From: Verrucomicrobiota bacterium
GTDB taxonomy: Bacteria; Verrucomicrobiota; Lentisphaeria; JABSQK01; JAJFLO01
Reading direction: 5' to 3'
DNA length: 64,000 nucleotides
Assembly (NCBI GenBank): GCA_021772615.1
Contig: JAJFLQ010000021.1
Location: 1-64,000 of the forward strand
This document shows positions 1 to 8,065 of the stretch, piece by piece. Position numbers and translations under genes: made by a program. Each line of letters starts with the position of its first letter. The stretch's first letter is position 1. The notes beneath the pieces are model-generated. The model ran no database searches, was not told the DNA's origin, and worked only from the letters and a program-made list of their open reading frames with translations.

Positions 1-1
1 A

Positions 2-77
2 TGGCATCCCCAACCGGATTCGAACCGGTGTTGCCGGGATGAGAACCCGGTGTCCTAGGCCTCTAGACGATGGGGAC
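2..77 (-). tRNA. tRNA-Glu (anticodon CTC)
   Basis: Read on the minus strand, the segment folds as a complete 76-nt cloverleaf. The 7-bp acceptor stem starts with GTCCCCA, the anticodon stem CCGGG/CCCGG encloses the loop TTCTCAT (anticodon CTC), and the T-arm contains GGTTCGAATCC. The 3' CCA is encoded, with G as discriminator. The acceptor begins with a G-U wobble. The CTC anticodon reads GAG. No clear promoter was seen at its 5' side (positions 78-150), although an A/T-rich stretch lies there. Confidence 0.95.
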
Positions 78-216
78 GCGAAGCTAATACATCTACACTT
101 TGATAAAAAAATGAACGTGTGCAACTGCGACGAATCGCAAACCCTAATTATACGAAATGCGTCGCATATTTCAACGTCGATTGTCGATAAACCTGTGAAT
201 TTTGGAGCCGTGAACG

Positions 217-1254
217 ATGCGTGTTTTGGTAACGGGCATGATTGCTGGAATGCCGGACCGTGAGTACATCAACGCCGTGCTGAAGTTGGGAGAGGCGGCG
301 GGATGCCGGATCCGCAGCTACAATCTCGTCGAGGAACTCGAACGTACAGGCGGTAAGACGCTTCACCGCCTGCTCGGAACCACCAACTACTTGTTCGAGG
401 TTCTCAGGGAGCGCGAATACCGAAAAATCGGGTTTGATCTGCAAACGTCAAACGACGCCGTGATCCGTGTACCCGCAACGATCGAGTGGAATCGAATAAA
501 CGTAAAACTGAAAGATGATAAGGAGATCGGTGCGTTCATTAAGCCCGATGTCGCCGTTACACTGATCGATGCAGAGTGGCTGATTCGCGAGCGATTCCTC
601 GACGCCGAATCCGACAATCGTTTTCTCCGCCGAATTCGCGAACAAAACCATACCATCAATGAAATATTGAATTGGATGAATGAGGAGGTCAGCCTCACTG
701 AGGATTGGGCCGAGCGCTTGGGAATCCGCCATTACGTAGTGCCGTTAGGGCAGGGGCCACACAGCCTTTTCAAGCTGGTTCGTTACCCGGACGTTCCGTC
801 GTTCTATGTTTCTTACTCCATGACACATGCAGAGCCGCGGGCCAGGGAGGAGGTCAATCATGTAATTAGAAAGCTCAATGACTATGGCCTTGTGATCGAT
901 CCGCAGGCCATCGAAATTGGGCATAGGTACGATAATGACCGCGACCGTGAAGCCACCTACGCGTTCACAGTTCACCGTGATTTGCATTGGTTTGTGGGTA
1001 AGGTTGACGCTGTCGTTGCGATCCACCCCTACGGCGAACGCCCGCCTTTGTCAACAGGGATGATGGATGAACTGGGGCATGCTCGTGATTACCTCAAAAA
1101 TCGTTACATGATCTTCCCGCCGCGGCATCTAAGTCCTTTTACCACTGGGAGCTATATAGAGAGGGGGCATGTCTTCAACAACGCCGCGGAATTCTTCGTC
1201 TGTCTGGAAGCGGAAGGCTTCAAGCCGCTGGAGCGCAGCCACAATGCAATGTGA
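217..1254 (+). CDS. Uncharacterised protein with degenerate P-loop-like N-terminus and deoxyribosyltransferase-like C-terminus
   Basis: Codes for 345 aa starting at ATG 217, with GGAG at 204-207 as ribosome binding site. The N-terminus (MRVLVTGMIAGMPDREY) starts like an archaeal-type adenylate kinase or other P-loop kinase, a beta strand followed by a glycine loop, but the GxxGxGK[ST] signature is replaced by GMIAGMPD, so no Walker lysine is visible. Residues about 110-125 form a second hydrophobic strand with VAVTLIDAEW. The C-terminal third (FYVSYSMTHAEPRAREEVNHV, VDAVVAIHPYGERPP, STGMMDELGHA) resembles a nucleoside 2-deoxyribosyltransferase or SLOG/TIR-like Rossmannoid fold. No operon partner is obvious. 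I do not recognise a named family. A nucleotide-binding or nucleotide-processing role is inference only. Confidence 0.8.
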   Translation: MRVLVTGMIAGMPDREYINAVLKLGEAAGCRIRSYNLVEELERTGGKTLHRLLGTTNYLFEVLREREYRKIGFDLQTSNDAVIRVPATIEWNRINVKLKDDKEIGAFIKPDVAVTLIDAEWLIRERFLDAESDNRFLRRIREQNHTINEILNWMNEEVSLTEDWAERLGIRHYVVPLGQGPHSLFKLVRYPDVPSFYVSYSMTHAEPRAREEVNHVIRKLNDYGLVIDPQAIEIGHRYDNDRDREATYAFTVHRDLHWFVGKVDAVVAIHPYGERPPLSTGMMDELGHARDYLKNRYMIFPPRHLSPFTTGSYIERGHVFNNAAEFFVCLEAEGFKPLERSHNAM

Positions 1255-1353
1255 TGTACCGGGAGGATCTACTCTGTATGCCGTATGCTACCAATCTGTG
1301 CGTTGATCGGGGCGGCGACTTCTATTTCCGAGATTGACACGGAATCCATCGGA

Positions 1354-2082
1354 TCACGCTATCAGGCCGTTTTCCCGGAAGCTGAAGTAGTCGTTGCGAC
1401 CTTCCTCGATAGTACTGCCGACAATGATGTGGTCGACAATTTCTATGCCGATAATCGAGCCTGCTTCTACTAATTCTCTGGTGCAGTCGATATCGTGTCT
1501 GGATGGTGATGGATCACCGGATGGGTGATTGTGCGCCAAAATAATTTTTGCCGCTGCATGCTGAATGGCCGAACGGAAAACCTCCCGAGCGTGAGCCTGG
1601 CTACGGTCAAGCAAGCCCAGGGTGATCAATTCCTCGCGAATGATATAATTCTTTGTATTGAGCAACAATGTTCGCAGGGACTCCTGTTTCTGGCCGCGGA
1701 ATACTTCGCGAAAATAATCGGCGGCTTCTGCCGGCGAGGTGATAGCGACTCGTGCGGCGACGAATTTACGGGCCATCCGGGAGGCCAGCGTGAACGTGGC
1801 CTTGAGTTGCGCCGCTTTCGCAGCCCCGATCCCCTTTATTCGCATGAATTCCGTCGGTGTTGCCGCTGCCAGCTCCGCAAGGTCGCCCTGGAAGTGTTGA
1901 AGCAGTAGCCGGGCAAGATCCAATGTCGATTTCCCGGCCGAGCCGGTGCGGAGGATGATCCCAATTAGCTCAATGTCGGATAGCGCGCCTGCGCCATCGT
2001 TGAACAGTCGCTCGCGGGGTCTCAGGTCCTCCGGCAGCTCCGCGATGAGATAGCTTTTGTCGTTTTCTTTTGAGACGCCCAT
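1354..2082 (-). CDS. radC: RadC-family JAB/MPN+ domain protein
   Basis: Codes for 242 aa, typical RadC length. The N-terminal third has the helix-hairpin-helix-like region usual in RadC (FMRIKGIGAAKAAQLKA). The C-terminal MPN+/JAB domain carries the metal-binding motif HNHPSGDPSPSRHD at about residues 170-183, preceded by the conserved strand AAKIILAHNHP. The family was named for a supposed role in repair; the biochemical activity of chromosomal RadC proteins is unsettled, so only the metalloprotease-like fold is firm. It is a single gene, transcribed away from ilvB and convergent with the gene at 217-1254. Nothing looks truncated and all JAMM ligands are present. Confidence 0.93.
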   Translation of the reverse strand: MGVSKENDKSYLIAELPEDLRPRERLFNDGAGALSDIELIGIILRTGSAGKSTLDLARLLLQHFQGDLAELAAATPTEFMRIKGIGAAKAAQLKATFTLASRMARKFVAARVAITSPAEAADYFREVFRGQKQESLRTLLLNTKNYIIREELITLGLLDRSQAHAREVFRSAIQHAAAKIILAHNHPSGDPSPSRHDIDCTRELVEAGSIIGIEIVDHIIVGSTIEEGRNDYFSFRENGLIA

Positions 2083-2721
2083 TATTCATAAGTCTCCTTA
2101 TTTTTTGTGGAATTGCACTGAATGTACTGCCGGCTCCGGCGAAGTTGGCCGGATTTGTTTGGTTTACGTGTTTGGCGGTACTCTGATCTTGTCGGCTTTG
2201 GCGCTATTGCTCTTTTTCGAGCATGTGGTTTTTGTGATGCCATGGAAATATTGATGGGAAGTTGCTTTTATTCCACTATTTTAAGATTTTCTACATTGAA
2301 AAAGTATCGATTTCGTGTCTTATTATAGGAACTGGTACTTAGTGACCGCGCGCATGCTTGCGTAAGCCGCGCTTTTTGGCGGAAGTATTGATTTTTTTCC
2401 GCGCTGTTGTGTCTTTGTTGGTGAGTTTCTGGTAGGAAAGCGTTGCTGTTCGGCGCAGTTTTTTAAATTGGGTGATTCTTGCGGTCGTGCTCCGCTTGCC
2501 ATTATCTCGTGCCAATGGCACCAGACCGCAACCTTGCAAAGTCGGCATCGGTTGGCGTGAGGCTCTTGCAGAGGCGATCGCCGACATGAATCGTTATTTC
2601 CGCAACCGTGATCTATACACGGCCGACGGCTGGCGGAATATTTGACACGAATGGCGGTTTTGCCGGTCAAGGCATACTGCCGGCCGTCGCGGTAGCGTCT
2701 ACTATAATATTGGAGGTCTAT
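2083..2721. other. 640-bp intergenic region between radC and ilvB
   Basis: No gene is well supported here. A possible plus-strand promoter is TTGAAA (2296-2301) with TATTAT (2321-2326), spacer 19, which would give ilvB a leader of almost 400 nt. A perfect TATAAT (2703-2708) lies too close to the ilvB ribosome binding site (2712-2716) to serve as its -10 box for a leadered transcript. A minus-strand reading frame at 2339-2587 would make an 82-residue, very Lys/Arg-rich peptide. It lacks a clear ribosome binding site and is left as a candidate only. Confidence 0.5.
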
Positions 2722-4437
2722 ATGTCGGGTAAAACCAGAGATGGCGCTCAAGCCTTGATCGATGGCTTGCAGCAACAGAATGTAGAATTTATTTTCGGTT
2801 ATCCAGGAGGCGCGAATATGCCGGTATTCGACGCGTTGCTTGACTCGCCGATTAAGCTCATACTCTCACGCCATGAACAGGGTGCGACGCACATGGCCGA
2901 TGGTTATGCCAGGACCACCGGCAAGGCTGGCGTTGTATTGGTAACGTCCGGGCCGGGTGCAACCAATACCATTACAGGCGTGATGACGGCGCACATGGAC
3001 TCGGTGCCGCTGGTTGTTATCTGCGGGCAGACCATTACCCCAAATTTGGGACTCGATGCGTTCCAGGAAGCGGATGTGTCAGGCATATCGTTTCCCGTGG
3101 TAAAGCATTCTTATTTGATAAAGAACGTAAATGACGTGCCTCGCATTGTCAAAGAGGCGTTCTATATCGCCGAAAGTGGTCGGCCCGGCCCGGTCCTGAT
3201 TGACCTGCCCAAGGACATTGCCGTAGCGCAGTTCGAGCCGGATAACAATTTCGATATGCACCTCCCGGGCTACGTGATTCCGACTCACGGAGATCCGGAG
3301 CGGATATCTGAGGCCGCTGAGTATCTTAGTCGCGCCACAAAACCGTTGCTGTTGGTCGGGCACGGCGCCATCATTTCGAAAGCAGAGCGTGCCGTGCGGA
3401 TTCTCGCAGAGAAGATGAAAATTCCCGTCACGAGCACATTGCTGGGGAAAGGGGGATTTCCGGAGAACCATGCCTTAAGCGTCGGCATGCTCGGCATGCA
3501 TGGCACCGCGTATGCAAATATGGCCGTCATGGAATGTGATTTGATTATGTCTATTGGATCCCGTTGGGACGATCGCATCGTTGGGCAGGCAGACATTTTT
3601 TGCAAAGACGCCGTGAAAATCCATATCGATATCGATGAGTCTGAATTCAACAAAATGATTTGTCCAGACTGCTGCATACACGGCGATGCCAGGCTTGTTG
3701 TGGAAGAGTTAAATACGCAGGTTGTGCCGAATGATACCGCCCCCTGGTTGAAGCAGATCGAGAAGTGGAAGAAGAAATTTCCGCTTAGCTACAAGAAACG
3801 GGGTGGCCTGAAGGCGCAGTTGGTGTTGGATGAACTGAACAATCTGGTGCAAGGCGATGCGATTATTACGGCCGATGTCGGCCAGCACCAGATGTGGGCA
3901 GCGCAGTTTTGCCGGACAACGACGCCTGCCACTTGGCTTACGAGCGGTGGCGCAGGCACGATGGGTTATGGATTCCCGGCTGCGATCGGCGCCCAGTTAG
4001 CGCAGCCGGACAAGCTGGTTATCGCCATTGTCGGTGACGGCGGATTTCAGATGACCTTATGCGAGCTGTCGACGGCTGTGATCAACAAGCTTCCGCTCAA
4101 GGTCGTGATAATTAACAACGCCTACCTCGGCATGGTACGCCAATGGCAGGAATTGTTCTTCGACGTGCGTTATTCCGGTGTCGATCTTGAAGGCAATCCT
4201 GATTTCGTAAAATTGGCAGAATCGTACGGTGCACGGGGATTTCGCATTCGACGGAATGCAGACGTCGTTCGGATACTTTCGGAGGCGCTGGCATACAATG
4301 ATGGCCCTTGCGTCATTGATGCCGAGGTAGAAAAGGAGGACAACGTGTTCCCTATGGTTCCGTCCGGGCACCCTTACACGGATATGGTCCTTGAACGTCC
4401 GAAACAAAAGCTCGCAAAACCAGTCGGGAGTACCTAA
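2722..4437 (+). CDS. ilvB: Acetolactate synthase, large (catalytic) subunit
   Basis: A 571-aa thiamine-diphosphate enzyme that condenses two pyruvates to acetolactate, or pyruvate with 2-ketobutyrate, the first common step of valine, leucine and isoleucine synthesis. The ATG at 2722 is chosen because GGAGG at 2712-2716 precedes it; an upstream in-frame start at 2608 would add 38 residues that do not fit the family. The N-terminal pyrimidine-binding domain contains FGYPGGANMP and the catalytic Glu in RHEQGA. The C-terminal ThDP domain contains GDGGFQM followed by the Mg-binding Asn pair (IINNAYLGMVRQWQ). The gene lies 2 bp upstream of ilvN, so the two subunits are almost certainly co-translated. 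Length and motifs are normal. Confidence 0.97.
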   Translation: MSGKTRDGAQALIDGLQQQNVEFIFGYPGGANMPVFDALLDSPIKLILSRHEQGATHMADGYARTTGKAGVVLVTSGPGATNTITGVMTAHMDSVPLVVICGQTITPNLGLDAFQEADVSGISFPVVKHSYLIKNVNDVPRIVKEAFYIAESGRPGPVLIDLPKDIAVAQFEPDNNFDMHLPGYVIPTHGDPERISEAAEYLSRATKPLLLVGHGAIISKAERAVRILAEKMKIPVTSTLLGKGGFPENHALSVGMLGMHGTAYANMAVMECDLIMSIGSRWDDRIVGQADIFCKDAVKIHIDIDESEFNKMICPDCCIHGDARLVVEELNTQVVPNDTAPWLKQIEKWKKKFPLSYKKRGGLKAQLVLDELNNLVQGDAIITADVGQHQMWAAQFCRTTTPATWLTSGGAGTMGYGFPAAIGAQLAQPDKLVIAIVGDGGFQMTLCELSTAVINKLPLKVVIINNAYLGMVRQWQELFFDVRYSGVDLEGNPDFVKLAESYGARGFRIRRNADVVRILSEALAYNDGPCVIDAEVEKEDNVFPMVPSGHPYTDMVLERPKQKLAKPVGST

Positions 4438-4439
4438 TT

Positions 4440-4943
4440 ATGGATGAAAATAGCGTGGATTCGCACTCAATAAGCTTATTGGTGAACAATAAGCCCGGTG
4501 TGCTCATTCGGATTTCACTGGTCTTCGCACGACGCGGATACAACATCGACAGCCTTGTAGTGTCGCCGACGCAAAATGAAATTTACTCACGGATGAGCAT
4601 CACTGCGAGCGGCGACCGTCAGACACTTGAGCAGATCATAAAGCAGCTAAATAAACTGGTCGATGTTATTCATGCCTGTGATCACACCGGAGAGGTCGTC
4701 GTCGAGAAAGAGTTGGCATTGATAAAGGTGAAGTGCCCGGTTGAATGTCGCACAGAGGTCTTGCAGGTTTCCGAACATTTCAAGTGCCAGACGGTCGATA
4801 TCACTGAAGACACGTTGATGTTGCAGGTGACTGGTGGCACCGACAAATTGGACGCGTTGCATACCATGCTCACCCGGTACACCATTTTAGAGATGGTACG
4901 TACGGGCAAGATCATCATGGCTCGAGGCGTAGCGACGACGTGA
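4440..4943 (+). CDS. ilvN: Acetolactate synthase, small (regulatory) subunit
   Basis: Codes for 167 aa, the usual length of the long form of this subunit. The N-terminal ACT domain is clear (SLLVNNKPGVLIRISLVFARRG, then YNIDSLVV). The C-terminal domain (about 80-160) with ELALIKVK matches the family's second ferredoxin-like domain. It binds the IlvB catalytic subunit, stimulates it, and gives feedback control by branched-chain amino acids, normally valine. The start lies just after the ilvB stop, with no room for a separate promoter. The symbol ilvN is used; ilvH would be equally valid. Confidence 0.96.
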   Translation: MDENSVDSHSISLLVNNKPGVLIRISLVFARRGYNIDSLVVSPTQNEIYSRMSITASGDRQTLEQIIKQLNKLVDVIHACDHTGEVVVEKELALIKVKCPVECRTEVLQVSEHFKCQTVDITEDTLMLQVTGGTDKLDALHTMLTRYTILEMVRTGKIIMARGVATT

Positions 4944-5214
4944 TTCAGCCGACTTGACTCCTATCTTGGGGCCGTGTATCCTATGCGCTTTCTTACGTCG
5001 CCGACATCGGCGTAAATTACCTAACTCCTTATACTGAGAATGTCACACGTTTCGAGGCCGGCGTAGTCGGTTCGTGCGCAATGAAATCGTGCGTAGCGTG
5101 TTCCGGAACGGCGGATTTCTTTTGAGATTTTGCCGACCCGGAAGGGTAACTCTTTGCGTCTCTTTGGGTTTGTGAATTTTTTGGACCGATCTTCCATTCG
5201 TACCGTGCACTTGA

Positions 5215-5985
5215 ATGAGTAAACGAAATTACGTCATACATACCGAAGAGGAAATTCGAGGAATCAGAAAATCCGCTCGAAAGGCGGCGGAGATACTCGA
5301 TGAATTGTGTCGAACGGTTCGGCCCGGGCTCACCACGTTGGCATTGGACAATCTTGCGGGAAAGCTGATCAAAGACTGCGGCGGTGCCAGCGCGTTTCTG
5401 AACTATCATGGCTTCCCCGCACAGATTTGCATTTCGGTGAACGACGAAGTCGTCCACGGGATCGGTCAGGCCGGTCGTGTGATTCGCATGGGCGATCTGG
5501 TCAGCTTGGATGTCGGGATTCGACTAAATGGGTATATCGGCGATACGGCCAGGACGGTTAGTGTCGGTCCGCCCGTTGGGCGCGTGGCAGAATTAATGGC
5601 TGTGACCAGGAAGAGCCTTGACGCCGCGATATCCGTAACGGTTTCGAATAATATCGTACGTGATATAGGTGCCACGGTTGAGCGCATTGTTACTGCAGCA
5701 GGCTTCAGTGTGGTTCGTGATTTTGTCGGACACGGCTGTGGTGTAAAACTGCATGAGCCGCCGGAGGTGCCTAATTATGCGACCAAGAAGTCCCGGGAAA
5801 AGCTCCGTCCGGGAATGGTTCTTGCTGTTGAACCGATGGTCAACATAGGGGCGCATAAGGTAAAGATTGATGGCGACGGTTGGACTGTACGTACTGTTGA
5901 TGGAAGCCTGTCCGCGCATTTTGAGCACATGGTGCTCATCACGGACCACAAGCCGGAGGTGCTTACCAGGCTTGGTGAAGCCTGA
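5215..5985 (+). CDS. map: Methionine aminopeptidase, type I
   Basis: A 256-aa cytosolic dinuclear-metal peptidase that removes the initiator methionine from new proteins. All expected metal ligands are visible: two Asp in LDVGI and IGDTARTV, His in GHGCGVKLHE, and Glu in AVEPMV and HFEHMV. The substrate-binding His is in NDEVVHGIG. Type I is indicated by the compact form without a zinc-finger N-terminal extension or the type II insertion. The gene stands directly before rpmJ, the common position in spc/alpha ribosomal clusters, although secY and adk are absent upstream and ilvBN is there instead. A 271-bp gap without recognisable genes separates it from ilvN. Confidence 0.96.
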   Translation: MSKRNYVIHTEEEIRGIRKSARKAAEILDELCRTVRPGLTTLALDNLAGKLIKDCGGASAFLNYHGFPAQICISVNDEVVHGIGQAGRVIRMGDLVSLDVGIRLNGYIGDTARTVSVGPPVGRVAELMAVTRKSLDAAISVTVSNNIVRDIGATVERIVTAAGFSVVRDFVGHGCGVKLHEPPEVPNYATKKSREKLRPGMVLAVEPMVNIGAHKVKIDGDGWTVRTVDGSLSAHFEHMVLITDHKPEVLTRLGEA

Positions 5986-6075
5986 TACGCCCGTACGTCC
6001 TGCTGCAATCGAGGCATGATCGCTTCAATTACTGGTTCGCAGCTAAAAAATATCCATTATTTTTGGAAAATTAAA

Positions 6076-6103
6076 TTTAAACATTGTCTTTCATTGGTAT
6101 AGT
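6076..6103 (+). promoter_or_regulatory. Candidate sigma-70-type promoter for rpmJ and the alpha-operon genes
   Basis: TTTAAA (6076-6081) and TATAGT (6098-6103) are separated by 16 bp and followed by an A/T-rich start region about 100 bp before rpmJ. The same GGTATAGT core occurs before rnr at 24966-24973. The -10 box is a 5/6 match to consensus; the -35 box is weaker. The call rests on sequence only. Confidence 0.4.
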
Positions 6104-6208
6104 ACTCGCTTTACCCAATTTATTTCTCCGGAATTGTGGCCACTGGTCACCGGAAAAAACAACTATCAAGTCGTCACCACAACTACGAATCTACACAGGG
6201 TACAGCAT

Positions 6209-6322
6209 ATGAAGGTCCGGGCATCGGTTAAGAGACGCTGCGTCAATTGTCGCGTGATCAAGCGACATGGAATTGTTCGTGTTGTTTGCAAAGATCCCCG
6301 ACACAAGCAACGTCAGGGATGA
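6209..6322 (+). CDS. rpmJ: 50S ribosomal protein L36 (bL36), zinc-binding form
   Basis: A 37-residue protein ([14 protein letters not shown] at the start), the standard size of bL36. Cys-X2-Cys followed by Cys-X4-His (CVNC and CKDPRH) gives the intact zinc-ribbon ligands of the C+ type. Although the reading frame is open further upstream to 6134, only the ATG at 6209 gives the family's N-terminus. It lies between map and rpsM, its common place. A strong hairpin follows seven bases after the stop codon. Confidence 0.95.
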   Translation: MKVRASVKRRCVNCRVIKRHGIVRVVCKDPRHKQRQG

Positions 6323-6328
6323 TCATTG

Positions 6329-6350
6329 CCCCCTGGGCGAGCCCAGGGGG
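6329..6350 (+). promoter_or_regulatory. GC-rich hairpin between rpmJ and rpsM
   Basis: CCCCCTGGG (6329-6337) pairs perfectly with CCCAGGGGG (6342-6350) around a four-base loop. No T-tract follows, so it is not a standard intrinsic terminator. It could be an RNA-processing or attenuation site, or an mRNA 3'-end stabiliser for the short rpmJ transcript. TATAAT at 6390-6395 lies just before rpsM (start 6410), too near to leave room for a leader. Confidence 0.55.
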
Positions 6351-6409
6351 CTCGGGAGTTCTGTCGTCCGTAACGCTTATGTTTTATGTTATAATTTAGG
6401 GTAAGAATT

Positions 6410-6805
6410 ATGCCAAGAATCGTCGGGGTGGATATTCCATCCAACAAGAAGCTCCACATCGCGCTGACCTATATTTATGGTGTCGGTCCGTCCAAGTCCG
6501 CAGAAATCTGCCGCAAGAGTCGAATCGATCCCGATGTTCGTGTGTCGCAGTTAGCGGAATCCGACATCGGAACGCTCAACTCGATCATTCAGAATGACTA
6601 CATCGTCGAAGGTGATTTAAGGCGTCAGACTGCCCAGGACATTCGTCGATTGATGTCAATCGGCAGCTATCGTGGGTTGCGCCACAAGCGCAGCCTGCCA
6701 GCCCGTGGCCAACGAACAAAGACCAATGCCCGGACGCGCAAGGGCGTGAAGCGGACGGTCGGCGCTATTCGGGACAAGGCTGCACGTAAATTGTCAAGGG
6801 CCTAA
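6410..6805 (+). CDS. rpsM: 30S ribosomal protein S13 (uS13)
   Basis: A 131-aa protein of the small-subunit head that contacts the P-site tRNA and 23S rRNA through its C-terminal tail. The N-terminus [10 protein letters not shown], the helix-two-turn-helix signature [12 protein letters not shown], the [22 protein letters not shown] block and the basic tail with ARTRKG are all typical. It is a few residues longer than the 118-126 aa usually seen, because of an extra basic C-terminal tail ([18 protein letters not shown]). First gene of the rpsM-rpsK-rpsD run; 19 bp separate it from rpsK, with GGAGG preceding the rpsK start. Confidence 0.97.
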   Translation: MPRIVGVDIPSNKKLHIALTYIYGVGPSKSAEICRKSRIDPDVRVSQLAESDIGTLNSIIQNDYIVEGDLRRQTAQDIRRLMSIGSYRGLRHKRSLPARGQRTKTNARTRKGVKRTVGAIRDKAARKLSRA

Positions 6806-6824
6806 CTTTTGGAGGAACGTCAAC

Positions 6825-7259
6825 ATGGCCAGTGATCTGCTCGCCGATGATCTGTCGAAGGTCGTCCTTGCGCCGGTAAAGCGCAAGAAAGGTGCAAAAG
6901 GAAAGAGTATCAGTGTGTCGCGAGGCGTTGTACACGTTCACGCGACCTTCAACAATACAAAAGTTTACATCAGCGATACCAATGGAAACACAGTCGCTTG
7001 GTCTTCTGCGGGCAAGGTCGGATTCAAAGGGTCGCGCAAGAGTACCGCGTACGCAGCACAAATGGTTGCAGTCGAAGCATCGAAGCGCGCACAATCATAC
7101 GGTTTGACAGAGGTCGAAGTTGAGATTAAGGGGCCCGGCGCCGGACGCGAATCCGCCGTTCGTGGCATTGTCGCGTCCGGACTGACAGTCACCGCGATCC
7201 GCGATGTCACACCGGTACCGCATAATGGTTGTCGGCCGCCGAAGCGCCGCCGAGTTTAA
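6825..7259 (+). CDS. rpsK: 30S ribosomal protein S11 (uS11)
   Basis: Codes for 144 aa. The S11 core is unmistakable: [39 protein letters not shown], the [12 protein letters not shown] motif and the C-terminal [18 protein letters not shown]11 forms part of the 30S platform near the mRNA exit. The N-terminus has about 20 extra residues ([20 protein letters not shown]) before the usual basic start, a mild extension. The ribosome binding site GGAGG (6811-6815) supports the ATG at 6825. The gene sits in the conserved order rpsM-rpsK-rpsD. Confidence 0.97.
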   Translation: MASDLLADDLSKVVLAPVKRKKGAKGKSISVSRGVVHVHATFNNTKVYISDTNGNTVAWSSAGKVGFKGSRKSTAYAAQMVAVEASKRAQSYGLTEVEVEIKGPGAGRESAVRGIVASGLTVTAIRDVTPVPHNGCRPPKRRRV

Positions 7260-7289
7260 CCAAATATTATTAGTGTGGAGTAACATTGA

Positions 7290-7910
7290 ATGTCACGATT
7301 CACAGGAGCAAAGGGTAAAATAGTCCGTCGATTTGGGCTCAACATTTACGGGAATCCAAAGTTTGACCGTATTTTGGGCAAGCGACCCAATAAGCCTGGG
7401 GCGCATGGCGGCAAGCATAGCCGGAGAAAAATATCGGATTACGGCGCTCAGCTCACAGAAAAGCAGAAACTGAAATACACCTATGGGATCAGGGAGCGTC
7501 AATTTCGAGTCACGTTTGCTCGAGCGCTCAGGCAAAAGGGCATCACCGGCGACAACATGCTGATACTTCTTGAGTCGCGATTGGACAATGTCGTGTACCG
7601 GATGGGACTGGCGCCGACGCGCTCGGCAGCCCGGCAACTGATTAACCATGGTCATGTCAAAGTGAATGATCGCCGTGTCAATATTCCATCCTTCCAACTC
7701 CACGACAACGACGATGTTTCACCGAAGGACTCAGCGCGATCAAAAGCGCTGTTTCAGCGAAACCTTGAGAATAGCAGTGATGGTGAGATGCCGGAATGGG
7801 TGGCCGTTGATCGTGAACACATGCGCGGTAAATTCCTCCGCCCACCGATTCGTACTGAAATTCAATCCGTTGCCAATGAGCAGTTGGTCGTAGAGTTATA
7901 TTCCAAATAA
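7290..7910 (+). CDS. rpsD: 30S ribosomal protein S4 (uS4)
   Basis: Codes for 206 aa, normal for uS4. It shows the NKPGAHGGKHSRRKISDYGAQL-type N-terminal region without zinc cysteines (the C- form), the S4 RNA-binding domain (about 95-155; ESRLDNVVYRMG, SAARQLINHGHVKVND) and a normal C-terminus ending in ELYSK. S4 is a primary 16S rRNA binder that nucleates assembly, and in many bacteria it represses the alpha operon through a structured leader. No such pseudoknot could be judged here by eye. It precedes rpoA by 155 bp with no gene in between. Confidence 0.97.
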   Translation: MSRFTGAKGKIVRRFGLNIYGNPKFDRILGKRPNKPGAHGGKHSRRKISDYGAQLTEKQKLKYTYGIRERQFRVTFARALRQKGITGDNMLILLESRLDNVVYRMGLAPTRSAARQLINHGHVKVNDRRVNIPSFQLHDNDDVSPKDSARSKALFQRNLENSSDGEMPEWVAVDREHMRGKFLRPPIRTEIQSVANEQLVVELYSK

Positions 7911-8065
7911 CCGCTTCATTATCTAGCGATTTATTCCCCTTTTCCCTTAATACGTAACAACTTCCCTTTCCGATCTTCGGCGCCGGTCGACGGACGCAGT
8001 TATAGATCTAATCGCACATTGCGGAGCGGGAAGTATTTTGCATTAACTCATTCTGGAGGAGATAG

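Noticed and set aside
2339..2587. 82-aa Lys/Arg-rich minus-strand frame
   Set aside because: No good ribosome binding site, lies in a promoter-containing gap, and no family recognised; kept only as a question in the findings.
2703..2708. Perfect TATAAT before ilvB
   Set aside because: Transcription from it would start within the ilvB ribosome binding site, and no -35 box fits at the right distance; probably coincidence.
4944..5214. Possible secY/adk remnant before map
   Set aside because: In many genomes secY-adk precede map, but no frame here shows adenylate kinase or SecY motifs; it seems plain intergenic DNA.
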